64,000 nucleotides of DNA from Zobellia nedashkovskayae (GTDB lineage Bacteria > Bacteroidota > Bacteroidia > Flavobacteriales > Flavobacteriaceae). The notes under the pieces were generated by a model. The model ran no database searches, was not told the origin of the DNA, and worked only from the letters and a program-made list of their open reading frames with translations. A program made the position numbers and the translations under genes. This document shows positions 19,630 through 27,443 of this stretch, piece after piece (position 1 is the stretch's first letter; each line of letters starts with the position of its first letter). Where the stretch lies: NCBI RefSeq assembly GCF_015330125.1, contig NZ_JADDXR010000002.1, positions 2,306,685 to 2,370,684 on the forward strand, written 5' to 3'.

Positions 19630-19660
19630 AAAAATTCAACGTTTAGAATAAAACGTTGAA
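19630..19660 (-). terminator. Terminator upstream of gltB, probably ending the acyl-CoA dehydrogenase transcript
   Basis: A perfect 10-bp stem (19635-19644 with 19651-19660) with a 6-nt loop is followed on the - strand by five T. It stands about 215 nt past the acyl-CoA dehydrogenase stop and about 45 nt before the gltB promoter, so it insulates the two genes. Confidence 0.78.
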
Positions 19661-19874
19661 AAATATTCAGATATGATTTTTATGCGAGCTAAATTTATCA
19701 GAATGGTAAAATTAGGACATTCAACAGACCTGTGAAAGGTTTTTTGAGGGGGTATTTGTTATATTTCTTCAATTTTGAAGTTAACCCCCTCTGTTTTGAA
19801 TGGTGTTGTGCTGTTTAGCCTTGTTTTGACTGAAAACGTGATACATTTAACGGGGGTTAACCCCTTATAGAATT
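19661..19874. other. Long 3' region with repeated G/C runs
   Basis: No gene is seen between the acyl-CoA dehydrogenase stop and the hairpin at 19630-19660. The stretch contains GAGGGGGT (19746-19753), its inverted copy ACCCCCTC (19784-19791) and the palindrome GGGGTTAACCCC (19853-19864). GTTAACCCC occurs twice in direct orientation. Such G/C blocks are rare in the flanking AT-rich DNA. Confidence 0.6.
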
Positions 19875-21017
19875 TTATTCTTTTAAAATACTTCTTGATA
19901 TTACGATTTTTTGAATTTCAGAAGTCCCTTCATAAATCTGTGTTATTTTGGCGTCTCTCATTAGCCTTTCTACATGGTAATCCTTAACAAAACCATTGCC
20001 TCCGTGAATCTGTACCGCTTCAATAGTAGTGTCCATTGCAACTTGCGAAGCATAAAGTTTGGCAATTGCACCAGATAAATCATAATTCATCCCTTGATCT
20101 TTTTCCCAAGCAGATTTGTAAACTAAGTTACGTGCGGCTTCAATTTGGACATGCATATCTGCAAGTTTAAAAGCTATGGCTTGGTGATTGGATATTTCTG
20201 TGCCAAAAGCTTTTCTTTCTTTTGAATATTTCAGAGCCATTTCATAAGCACCTGCTGCAATACCCAGAGCTTGGGCGGCAATGCCTATTCGTCCACCGGC
20301 TAGGGTTTTCATAGCGAACTTAAAGCCAAAACCATCTTCGCCGATCCTATTCTCTTTGGGAACCTTAACATCATTAAAGTTAAGGGAGTGGGTATCGCTT
20401 CCGCGGATGCCCAATTTATTTTCTTTGGGTCCTATTTCAAATCCGGGCATTCCTTTCTCCACGATAAGGGCATTAATGCCCTTATGTCCCTTTTCTCTAT
20501 CCGTTTGGGCTATTACTATATAGGTGCTAGCCGTACCGCCATTTGTAATCCAGTTTTTAGTGCCGTTCAATACATAATGGTCTCCTTTGTCTATAGCAGT
20601 CGTTTTTTGCGAAGTCGCATCACTTCCCGCTTCAGGTTCAGAAAGGCAGAATGCCCCAATAACTTCTCCAGAAGCCAAGGGTGCTAAGTATTTTTGCTTT
20701 TGTTCTTCATTTCCAAAAGCCTCCAGGCCCCAACAAACAAGTGAGTTGTTCACAGAAACTACAACTGATGCCGAAGCGTCAATTTTTGAGAGTTCTTCCA
20801 TGGCAATAACATAAGATAGGGTGTCCATACCGCTACCATTATATTTTGGGTCCGTCATCATTCCCAAAAAACCAAGTTCACCTAGCTTCTTGATTTGTTC
20901 AGTTGGGAATTTTTGAGCTTCGTCTCTTTCAATAACGCCGGGCAGCAATTCGTTTTGAGCAAAATCGCGCGCAGCCTGTCTAATCATTAAATGTTCTTCC
21001 GATAATGAGAAATCCAT
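19875..21017 (-). CDS. Acyl-CoA dehydrogenase (short/branched-chain type)
   Basis: 380 residues from the start MDFSLSEEHLMIRQAARDFA. A longer frame with 20 extra residues exists, but its start lies upstream of an exact -7 box (21047-21054), so the shorter start is chosen. Motifs: GAFCLSEPEAGSDA and NGTKNWITNGGTA bind FAD and substrate; RKAFGTEISNHQAIAFKLADM is typical of the C-terminal helical domain; the catalytic Glu lies in IYEGTSEIQKIVISR. It oxidises an acyl-CoA to the 2,3-enoyl-CoA and hands electrons to the ETF encoded at 60-62 kb (inference). Chain-length preference cannot be fixed by eye. Confidence 0.94.
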   Translation of the reverse strand: MDFSLSEEHLMIRQAARDFAQNELLPGVIERDEAQKFPTEQIKKLGELGFLGMMTDPKYNGSGMDTLSYVIAMEELSKIDASASVVVSVNNSLVCWGLEAFGNEEQKQKYLAPLASGEVIGAFCLSEPEAGSDATSQKTTAIDKGDHYVLNGTKNWITNGGTASTYIVIAQTDREKGHKGINALIVEKGMPGFEIGPKENKLGIRGSDTHSLNFNDVKVPKENRIGEDGFGFKFAMKTLAGGRIGIAAQALGIAAGAYEMALKYSKERKAFGTEISNHQAIAFKLADMHVQIEAARNLVYKSAWEKDQGMNYDLSGAIAKLYASQVAMDTTIEAVQIHGGNGFVKDYHVERLMRDAKITQIYEGTSEIQKIVISRSILKE

Positions 21018-21046
21018 AATTTTTACGTCTTTTTTTTGAGCTTCTA

Positions 21047-21054
21047 CAAATATA
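21047..21054 (-). promoter_or_regulatory. -7 box for the acyl-CoA dehydrogenase gene
   Basis: Reads TATATTTG on the - strand, matching TAnnTTTG. It lies 29 nt before the chosen ATG at 21017 and inside the longer alternative frame, which supports the shorter start. Confidence 0.55.
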
Positions 21055-21132
21055 AGCTTCTGTAATAAATTTGACACCTAGCATTGGAAGCAATTTTTTT
21101 TAAAAATTAATCATTCATAAGCTGTCAAAAAC

Positions 21133-21162
21133 TTTGTATCCCAAGCCAAATTTTTATATTTG
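21133..21162 (+). promoter_or_regulatory. Promoter of the Glu/Leu/Phe/Val dehydrogenase operon
   Basis: A -33 TTTG (21133-21136) and a -7 TATATTTG (21155-21162) are separated by 18 bp, a full Bacteroidota promoter. Transcription would start near 21168, giving a leader of about 125 nt that holds the nested inverted repeats described in the next entry. Confidence 0.7.
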
Positions 21163-21178
21163 TTGAATTGGTTTACCG

Positions 21179-21287
21179 AATTGATTTAAACGCAAGATTA
21201 TGACACAGCAGTAACGCCGTTTTGGCGTAGAGAAAGAGAAGTTTTCAGAGAAGCGGAATTGGAGTCATAATGTTATTTAAATCAATT
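21179..21287 (+). ncRNA. Candidate structured leader RNA upstream of the dehydrogenase gene
   Basis: Two perfect inverted repeats are nested. P1 pairs 21179-21190 with 21276-21287 (12 bp). P2 pairs 21197-21204 with 21264-21271 (8 bp). A 5-bp hairpin, ACGCC with GGCGT around a GTTTT loop (21214-21228), lies inside, together with a purine-rich strand at about 21228-21256. The structure fills almost the whole predicted leader, and its 3' strand ends 4 nt before the ATG at 21292. This arrangement suits a translational or processing control element. I do not recognise a known riboswitch class. It could instead be a pair of DNA-level operator repeats. Confidence 0.5.
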
Positions 21288-21291
21288 AAAA

Positions 21292-22524
21292 ATGAAAGAG
21301 TTATTACAAGTATATGAGGATAAGGCGCCTGAAATTGTCTTTAATTGGAAAGATAGTGAGACCGAAGCCGAAGGGTGGACAGTTATAAATTCCCTTAGAG
21401 GTGGAGCGGCAGGAGGTGGCACTAGAATGAGAGAAGGGTTGGATATGAATGAAGTGCTTTCTCTGGCAAAAACCATGGAAGTTAAGTTTACGGTTTCGGG
21501 TCCGCCAATAGGTGGTGCCAAATCAGGAATAAACTTCGATCCTAATGATCCAAGAAAAAAAGGAGTGCTTGAGCGCTGGTACCATGCGGTATCGCCATTA
21601 TTGAAAAGTTACTATGGTACGGGTGGAGATCTCAATGTAGATGAGATTCACGAAGTTATTCCTATTACTGAAGATGCCGGTGTTTGGCATCCTCAAGAAG
21701 GAGTTTTTAACGGGCATTTTAAACCGAGCGAAGCAGACAAGATAAACAGAATTGGACAATTGCGTCTTGGGGTAATCAAAGCTTTGGAGAATACTAATTA
21801 TTCTCCTGAAGTTTCAAGAAAGTATACTGTTGCTGATATGATTACAGGTTATGGCGTTGCTGAGGCTGTAAAACACTATTATGACGTTTACGGTGGTAGT
21901 GTTGTCGGAAAAAGAGCGGTAGTCCAGGGTTTTGGAAACGTAGGTAGTGCCGCTGCTTACTATTTAGCCCAAATGGGAGCTAAAATAGTAGGTATTATTG
22001 ATAGAGCTGGAGGCGTAATCAAAGAAGAAGGATTTTCTTTTGACGAAATAAAAACCTTCTTTCTTAATAAAGATGGGAATAATCTAATCGCGAGTGCAGA
22101 TGAAATGATCCCCTTTAAGGAAATTAATGAACGTATATGGTCTTTGCAAACAGAAATTTTCGCACCTTGTGCTGCATCTCGCTTGGTAACTAAAGATCAG
22201 ATTAGTAGTTTGATCGATACAGGTTTGGAAGTTATTTCATGCGGGGCCAATGTGCCTTTTGCAGATAAAGAAATTTTCTTTGGACCTATAATGGAATATA
22301 CGGATGGTAAGGTTAGCCTAATTCCAGATTTTATTTCCAATTGCGGGATGGCCCGTGTTTTTGCTTACTTCATGGAAAAAAGAGTAGGTATTGACGATGA
22401 GCTTATCTTTAGTGACACTTCGGAGACCATCCGAAAAGCTATTTTGAATATTTATAAACAAAACCCCTCGAAAGAGAATATCAGCCAAACGGCATTTGAA
22501 ATTGCATTGAAACAACTAATATAA
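21292..22524 (+). CDS. Glu/Leu/Phe/Val-family amino-acid dehydrogenase
   Basis: 410 residues. The N-terminal catalytic domain has LRGGAAGGGTRMREGLD and GPPIGGAKSGINFDP with the substrate-binding Lys; GTGGDLNVDEIHEVIP carries the catalytic Asp region. The Rossmann domain has VVQGFGNVGSAAAYYLAQMGA and IFAPCAASRLV. It reversibly deaminates an amino acid, glutamate or a branched-chain one, to the 2-oxo acid with NAD(P). The family name is certain but the substrate is not. It is first in a tight array with nhaD (11-bp gap), exbB, exbD, tonB and folC, behind a full promoter and a long structured leader. Confidence 0.92.
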   Translation: MKELLQVYEDKAPEIVFNWKDSETEAEGWTVINSLRGGAAGGGTRMREGLDMNEVLSLAKTMEVKFTVSGPPIGGAKSGINFDPNDPRKKGVLERWYHAVSPLLKSYYGTGGDLNVDEIHEVIPITEDAGVWHPQEGVFNGHFKPSEADKINRIGQLRLGVIKALENTNYSPEVSRKYTVADMITGYGVAEAVKHYYDVYGGSVVGKRAVVQGFGNVGSAAAYYLAQMGAKIVGIIDRAGGVIKEEGFSFDEIKTFFLNKDGNNLIASADEMIPFKEINERIWSLQTEIFAPCAASRLVTKDQISSLIDTGLEVISCGANVPFADKEIFFGPIMEYTDGKVSLIPDFISNCGMARVFAYFMEKRVGIDDELIFSDTSETIRKAILNIYKQNPSKENISQTAFEIALKQLI

Positions 22525-22535
22525 ATAGAACGAGT

Positions 22536-23873
22536 ATGGAGACCATTATTATCATTGTATTTCTCGCAGGATATCTTGCGATTACCCTAGAGCATAACCT
22601 CAAAATAGATAAGCTGATTCCGGCTTTAGCCATGATGGCCATCCTTTGGGCTATTATAGCCCTTACCCACATGGATGTTTTTGAAGTCAATACCGAGCTC
22701 AGGGAGCTTGAGCCGACACATATTGATGAGATCTTACTCCATCATTTAGGTAAAACCGCAGAAATACTAGTCTTTCTACTGGGGGCGATGACCATTGTGG
22801 AAATCATTGATTATTTTGATGGATTTGCAACTATTAAAGGGTTTATACGAACTAAGAGCAAACGAAAACTTTTATGGTTATTTTCTATATTGGCCTTTAT
22901 TCTTTCGGCTATAATTGACAACTTAACTGCTACTATCGTCTTGATTACGATATTACAAAAAGTGATAAAAGATAGGGATACGCGTTTATGGTTTGCGGGT
23001 ATGATTATCATTACCGCCAATGCTGGTGGTGCATGGTCGCCAATTGGTGATGTTACTACTACCATGTTATGGATTGCAAACAAAGTTTCTGCACTACAAT
23101 TAGTAGAGCACGTTCTTATACCATCAATAGTTTGTATGGTGGTTCCGGTATTGATAGCAAGTAGGTTTAAGGCTTTTACTGGTACTCTTGATAGTGATAT
23201 AGAAGCTTTGGAGGAGCCTAAATCTAAATATGGCGCAACAATGTTGTATTTGGGCTTGAGTGCAATTGTCTTTGTTCCGTTCTTTAAAACAGTTACGCAT
23301 TTGCCACCTTACGTTGGTATGATGCTTTCTTTAGCGGTTGTAGCGACATTTGCTGAAATATATAGTAATTCAAAATTCAGTTTATCAAATGTTGAAGGTG
23401 AAGGTGATGATACGGTAGGTCATCACAGTCCGGTACACGCTTCATTATCTAAAATTGAACTTCCAAGTATTTTATTCTTCTTGGGTATATTATTAGCGGT
23501 TGCTGCTTTAGAGTCCTTAGGTATGCTGTTTCACTATGCAGAGGCTCTGAACGAAGCTATTCCTAACACAGACATTGTTGTTATGTTATTTGGTATTGGC
23601 TCTGCTGTTATTGATAATGTACCTTTAGTTGCGGCAAGTTTGGGAATGTTCTCAGAACCATTAGATAATCCATTGTGGCACTTCATTGCATATTCAGCTG
23701 GTACAGGTGGTAGTATGTTAATTATTGGGTCTGCTGCAGGTGTTGTTGCTATGGGTATGGAAAAAATTGATTTTTTCTGGTATCTAAAGAAAATTTCATG
23801 GTTGGCGTTGATCGGTTTTGTTTCAGGAGCGGTTACTTTTATTTTATTAAGAGATTTTGTGTTGAACGCATAA
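22536..23873 (+). CDS. nhaD: NhaD-type sodium:proton antiporter
   Basis: 445 residues with about eleven membrane segments. Features of the NhaD branch of the ion-transporter superfamily are seen: LIPALAMMAILWAIIALTH near the N-terminus, ILSAIIDNLTATIVLITILQK with the conserved Asp-Asn pair, ITANAGGAWSPIGDVTTTMLW, and a second re-entrant motif IGSAVIDNVPLVAASLGMF. It expels Na+ in exchange for H+ at the inner membrane, as expected for a marine bacterium. It lies 11 bp after the dehydrogenase stop and 51 bp before exbB, so co-transcription is likely. Confidence 0.93.
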   Translation: METIIIIVFLAGYLAITLEHNLKIDKLIPALAMMAILWAIIALTHMDVFEVNTELRELEPTHIDEILLHHLGKTAEILVFLLGAMTIVEIIDYFDGFATIKGFIRTKSKRKLLWLFSILAFILSAIIDNLTATIVLITILQKVIKDRDTRLWFAGMIIITANAGGAWSPIGDVTTTMLWIANKVSALQLVEHVLIPSIVCMVVPVLIASRFKAFTGTLDSDIEALEEPKSKYGATMLYLGLSAIVFVPFFKTVTHLPPYVGMMLSLAVVATFAEIYSNSKFSLSNVEGEGDDTVGHHSPVHASLSKIELPSILFFLGILLAVAALESLGMLFHYAEALNEAIPNTDIVVMLFGIGSAVIDNVPLVAASLGMFSEPLDNPLWHFIAYSAGTGGSMLIIGSAAGVVAMGMEKIDFFWYLKKISWLALIGFVSGAVTFILLRDFVLNA

Positions 23874-23924
23874 TTTAATCGACAAAATACCGTTATAGAG
23901 GCAACTCTAATACCTAAGAATTCT

Positions 23925-24617
23925 ATGATGTTATTTCAAGATATGGCGCAAGATCCTGCAGCTGCGGATGTTATGTCAGAAGAGAAGACACTTTCTGTAA
24001 TCGATTTGATATTCAATGGCGGTACAGGAAGTGTACTCATTATATCGGTGCTTTTTATTATGCTGTTTGTGGCACTCTATATTTACTTTGAGCGCATATT
24101 TGCTATTAAAGCGGCCTCGAAGATAGACGGTAATTTCATGAACCAGATTCGTGATTACGTAACCAATGGTAATTTAGATGCTGCAAAATTGCTTTGCGCG
24201 CAGACGGATTCACCCGTAGCGAGATTGACAGAAAAAGGAGTTTCCCGAATAGGGAAGCCTTTGGATGACATTAATACCGCAATTGAAAATGCTGGAACCT
24301 TAGAGGTTTATAAACTTGAGAAAAACGTAAGTATTTTGGCAACTGTTGCCGGTGCTGCGCCAATGATTGGGTTTTTAGGGACTGTAATTGGTATGATTTT
24401 GGCATTTCACGAAATGGCAACCAGTGGTGGTCAAGCTGAAATGGGCTCATTGGCATCTGGTATTTATACTGCAATGACAACTACCGTTGCCGGATTGATA
24501 GTTGGTATTATAGCTTATATAGGATATAATCACTTGGTGAATAGAACCGATAAAGTGGTTCATAAAATGGAGGCTAATGCCGTAGATTTCTTAGACTTGT
24601 TGAACGAACCTTTATAA
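23925..24617 (+). CDS. exbB: MotA/TolQ/ExbB proton-channel family protein
   Basis: 230 residues. Three membrane segments: about 36-56 (TGSVLIISVLFIMLFVALYIYF), about 135-155 and about 178-200. The conserved core has LATVAGAAPMIGFLGTVIGMI and IYTAMTTTVAGLIVGIIAYI, with the pore-lining Thr residues. With ExbD it converts the proton gradient into motion of a TonB protein at the inner membrane. Two start ATGs are adjacent (23925 and 23928) and cannot be told apart. It is followed by exbD after 10 bp and by tonB; with three genes in that order the ExbB call is favoured over TolQ. Confidence 0.92.
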   Translation: MMLFQDMAQDPAAADVMSEEKTLSVIDLIFNGGTGSVLIISVLFIMLFVALYIYFERIFAIKAASKIDGNFMNQIRDYVTNGNLDAAKLLCAQTDSPVARLTEKGVSRIGKPLDDINTAIENAGTLEVYKLEKNVSILATVAGAAPMIGFLGTVIGMILAFHEMATSGGQAEMGSLASGIYTAMTTTVAGLIVGIIAYIGYNHLVNRTDKVVHKMEANAVDFLDLLNEPL

Positions 24618-24627
24618 TTCTCGAGAC

Positions 24628-25014
24628 ATGAAATTAAAGGGAAGAAACAAGGTTAGTCCAGATTTTAGCATGTCTTCAATGACAGATATCGTATTTCTGT
24701 TATTGATATTTTTCATGCTTACCGCAAACTCTCCTAATGCGTTGGATTTATTACTTCCAAAAGCAAAAGGTAAGTCTACGAATACACAAAACGTATCTGT
24801 AAGTATAGATAAGAATTTACAGTATTACGTAAATAACGAGAAGATTAACGGAGAATACATAGAAATTGAACTTAAAAAGGCACTAGAAGGACAAGATAAA
24901 CCCACTATTATTTTAAGGGCAGAAGAAAGCGTTGCCATCAAAGAAGCGGTGAACGTTATGGATATTGCCAACAGAAATAGTTATAAGGTAATCTTGGCTG
25001 TGCGACCCAATTAA
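24628..25014 (+). CDS. exbD: ExbD/TolR-family biopolymer transport protein
   Basis: 128 residues: a short cytoplasmic start (MKLKGRNKVSPDFSMSSMTD), one membrane helix (IVFLLLIFFMLTAN) preceded by the conserved Asp of MTD, and a periplasmic domain. This is the expected size and layout of ExbD/TolR. It forms the ion channel with ExbB. The stop codon overlaps the tonB ATG by one base, so translation of the two is probably coupled. Confidence 0.93.
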   Translation: MKLKGRNKVSPDFSMSSMTDIVFLLLIFFMLTANSPNALDLLLPKAKGKSTNTQNVSVSIDKNLQYYVNNEKINGEYIEIELKKALEGQDKPTIILRAEESVAIKEAVNVMDIANRNSYKVILAVRPN

Positions 25015-25955
25015 TGTCATTCCTAGACACGAGACACAAAAAAAAATCATTTACACTTACTACATTTCTACTAAGTGTACTCTTGCTTGTATTATTCTAT
25101 ATAGGCCTTACTTATATGGACCCACCTATCGAAAATGGAATTTCCGTTAATTTCGGTACAACTGAATTTGGTAATGGAAAGGTACAGCCTAAAGAGAAGA
25201 TTCGTTCAGAACCTTTGGATACACCACCCGTTGAGCCTTCAAAGCAAGAAGAAGTTGTAGAAGAGATAGAGGAGGTTGCAGAAGATGTACCTGAGGAAGT
25301 CGTTGCTAAAGAAGCTCCAGCGGAAAAGGTATTGACGCAAGAGAACGAAGAATCCATCAAAATTAAAAAGGCAGAGGAAGCTAAGAAAAAAGCGGAGGAT
25401 GTTCAGAAGGCTGCTAAGAAAAAGGCGGAAGACGCTCAGAAAAAAGCAAAGGCCGAAGCTGCTAAAAAAGCACAAGAGAAAAAAGCTGCAGAAGATAAAG
25501 CGCGTAAAGAACAAGAAGCGAAAAAGAAAAAGCTTGATGCCCTTATTGGTGGTATCAGTAAATCTGATGGTAATGCATCAGGCAGTGAAGGTGACGATAA
25601 TAGAGCAGGAGATAAAGGACAACCTGATGGTGACCCTTATGCAACCAGTTATTATGGAAGTCCGGGTTCTGGCAGCGGAACTGGCGGTTACGGACTAAAC
25701 GGCCGTTCTTTGGTTGGTAAAGGTCAAGTTAAACAACAATGTAACGAAGAGGGTAGAGTAGTGGTGAAAATCATTGTGGACCGGAATGGAAATGTTGTAA
25801 GTGCCACGCCAGGCGTTAAAGGAACTACTAATAATAGTCCTTGCTTATTGGATCCTGCAAAGAAAACAGCTATGAAGCACAAATGGAATCTAGATTCCAA
25901 TGCACCAAGTCAGCAAGTAGGTTTTGTGGTAGTCAACTTTAAATTGGGAGAGTGA
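25014..25955 (+). CDS. tonB: TonB-like energy transducer
   Basis: 313 residues. One N-terminal membrane helix (about 14-34) is followed by a Pro/Glu/Val-rich stretch and a Lys/Ala/Glu-rich coiled-coil spacer (about 105-180). A Gly/Ser-rich linker (GSPGSGSGTGGYG) leads to a C-terminal TonB domain of about 90 residues (VVVKIIVDRNGNVVSATPG; VGFVVVNFKLGE). It transfers energy from ExbBD to outer-membrane receptors such as the SusC protein here. Two cysteines in the C-terminal domain (CNEEGR, SPCLLD) could form a disulfide. The last four bases overlap folC. Confidence 0.92.
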   Translation: MSFLDTRHKKKSFTLTTFLLSVLLLVLFYIGLTYMDPPIENGISVNFGTTEFGNGKVQPKEKIRSEPLDTPPVEPSKQEEVVEEIEEVAEDVPEEVVAKEAPAEKVLTQENEESIKIKKAEEAKKKAEDVQKAAKKKAEDAQKKAKAEAAKKAQEKKAAEDKARKEQEAKKKKLDALIGGISKSDGNASGSEGDDNRAGDKGQPDGDPYATSYYGSPGSGSGTGGYGLNGRSLVGKGQVKQQCNEEGRVVVKIIVDRNGNVVSATPGVKGTTNNSPCLLDPAKKTAMKHKWNLDSNAPSQQVGFVVVNFKLGE

Positions 25956-27163
25956 CCTATCAGGAAACTTTAGATTGGATGTTTACACAACTTCCAATGT
26001 ATCAGCAAAAAGGAAAGCAAGCCTATAATGCCAAACTTGATGGTATTCGCAACTTCGCAAACTATTTAGGTAATCCAGAAAATAAATTCAAAAGCATCCA
26101 TGTTGGTGGCACCAATGGCAAAGGTTCTAGCAGTCATATGTTGGCATCCATTCTTCAAGAAGCGGGTTATAAAGTTGGTTTATATACATCACCGCATCTA
26201 AAAGATTTTAGAGAGCGTATCCGTGTAAATGGCAATTGCGTAGATGAAAACTTTGTGATTGAATTTATAGCAAATAATCAATCTTTTTTTGAAAATCATC
26301 ATCTATCTTTTTTTGAAATGACCGTAGGTATGGCCTTCGATTATTTTGCTGAGGAAAAGGTTGATATAGCCATTGTTGAGGTTGGATTAGGAGGAAGGTT
26401 GGATTCTACCAATATTATAACACCAGAAGTAAACCTTATTACTAACATAGGTTTTGATCATGTAGATATGTTAGGTGATACGTTACCTAAGATTGCTTTT
26501 GAGAAAGCGGGAATTATTAAAGAAGGTGTGCCAGTAGTGGTAAGCGAGTTTCTGGCGGAGACTGCAGAAACTTTTCAAGATGTTGCTCAATCAAAAAATG
26601 CAAAGCTTATTTATGCCGAACAAGAAATTGATGAGGTGTATGAAACTTCGCTTTTAGGTGTATATCAAGAAAAGAATGTAAAAGGAGTAATGGCTGTTAT
26701 AGAACAGCTCAGTGGTTTTACCATAACTAATGACCAATTACGTTCTGGACTTCTTAAAGTAGTACAAAACACAGGTTTAATGGGAAGGTGGCAGCAACTA
26801 AAAACTGCCCCAACGGTTATTTGTGATACCGCACATAACAAAGAAGGTCTCTCTATTGTTATAAATCAGGTAAAGCAGCAAAAATTTAGAAAATTATTTA
26901 TAGTCCTTGGTTTTGTAAAAGGCAAAGACCTAAATACCATATTACAATTGTTTCCGAAAGACGCAGAATACTACTTTACATCTCCAGAAATTTCACGTGG
27001 ATTAGAAGTTAATGAGTTGGTAGACAGGGCTAAAGAATTTGGGCTGGTTGGTAAAAGCTTTACGGCTGTTAAGGCTGCTTATAGCAGTGCTTTGGCAGAT
27101 GCTGGACCTGAGGACTTCATCTTTGTTGGAGGTAGTACGTTCACTGTTTCAGAAGTTATTTAA
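25952..27163 (+). CDS. folC: Folylpolyglutamate synthase / dihydrofolate synthase
   Basis: 403 residues. A GTG start overlaps the tonB stop in the sequence GTGA, giving a 4-base overlap and implying coupled translation. The Mur-ligase-like ATP site is VGGTNGKGSSSHML; further motifs are GLYTSPHLKDFRERI, VGLGGRLDSTN and NIGFDHVDMLGDTL. The C-terminal domain has ICDTAHNKEG. It adds glutamate to dihydropteroate and folates in the cytoplasm. Its place at the end of the dehydrogenase-nhaD-exbBD-tonB array is probably positional rather than functional, although glutamate is its co-substrate. Confidence 0.94.
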   Translation: MTYQETLDWMFTQLPMYQQKGKQAYNAKLDGIRNFANYLGNPENKFKSIHVGGTNGKGSSSHMLASILQEAGYKVGLYTSPHLKDFRERIRVNGNCVDENFVIEFIANNQSFFENHHLSFFEMTVGMAFDYFAEEKVDIAIVEVGLGGRLDSTNIITPEVNLITNIGFDHVDMLGDTLPKIAFEKAGIIKEGVPVVVSEFLAETAETFQDVAQSKNAKLIYAEQEIDEVYETSLLGVYQEKNVKGVMAVIEQLSGFTITNDQLRSGLLKVVQNTGLMGRWQQLKTAPTVICDTAHNKEGLSIVINQVKQQKFRKLFIVLGFVKGKDLNTILQLFPKDAEYYFTSPEISRGLEVNELVDRAKEFGLVGKSFTAVKAAYSSALADAGPEDFIFVGGSTFTVSEVI

Positions 27164-27180
27164 TTTTTTTTCTTTTTTCT

Positions 27181-27210
27181 TTTGAGAACTCAAAAAGAGT
27201 CTTATATTTG
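27181..27210 (+). promoter_or_regulatory. Promoter of tRNA-Val(TAC)
   Basis: A TTTG (27181-27184) and a TATATTTG -7 box (27203-27210) are spaced by 18 bp. The predicted start falls just before the tRNA at 27222. Confidence 0.7.
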
Positions 27211-27221
27211 CACACCTTTTA

Positions 27222-27299
27222 GGGCAATTAGCTCAGTTGGTTCAGAGCACCTCGTTTACACCGAGGGGGTCGGGGGTTCGAATCCCTCATTGCCCACCA
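27222..27299 (+). tRNA. tRNA-Val (anticodon TAC)
   Basis: A full cloverleaf is visible. The acceptor GGGCAAT pairs perfectly with ATTGCCC; the D arm is GCTC/GAGC; the anticodon arm CCTCG/CGAGG closes a TTTACAC loop with TAC; the T arm has the TTCGAAT loop. The 3' ACCA is encoded. Confidence 0.96.
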
Positions 27300-27300
27300 T

Positions 27301-27336
27301 AATCCTCAAGCATTAAAATGTTTGAGGATTTTTTCA
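27301..27336 (+). terminator. Terminator of tRNA-Val(TAC)
   Basis: AATCCTCAA and CATT pair with AATG and TTGAGGATT around one mismatch, followed by a T run. It begins 2 nt after the tRNA. Confidence 0.85.
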
Positions 27337-27381
27337 TTTTTGGACGTTTTTAGTCCGCTAATATCAATGCTGATGTTTCAT

Positions 27382-27420
27382 AAAAAAAATCTCATCTAAT
27401 TCAATTAGATGAGATTTTTT
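27382..27420 (-). terminator. Terminator of the DUF2231/cytochrome gene
   Basis: A perfect 17-bp stem including A/T tails (27384-27400 with 27404-27420) has a 3-nt loop. A and T tracts on both sides allow termination in both directions. It sits 24 nt past the stop of the - strand gene. Confidence 0.85.
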
Positions 27421-27443
27421 AGTTTCAAAGGTTATTGCGTTAT

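Noticed and set aside
25239..25514. Antisense Phe/Leu-rich frame inside tonB
   Set aside because: It is the mirror of the Lys/Glu-rich coiled-coil region of TonB and only looks hydrophobic for that reason.
25380..25520. Short repetitive Lys/Ala/Glu codons, considered as a DNA repeat
   Set aside because: It is the normal low-complexity spacer of a TonB protein; the units are not exact enough to be a separate repeat element.
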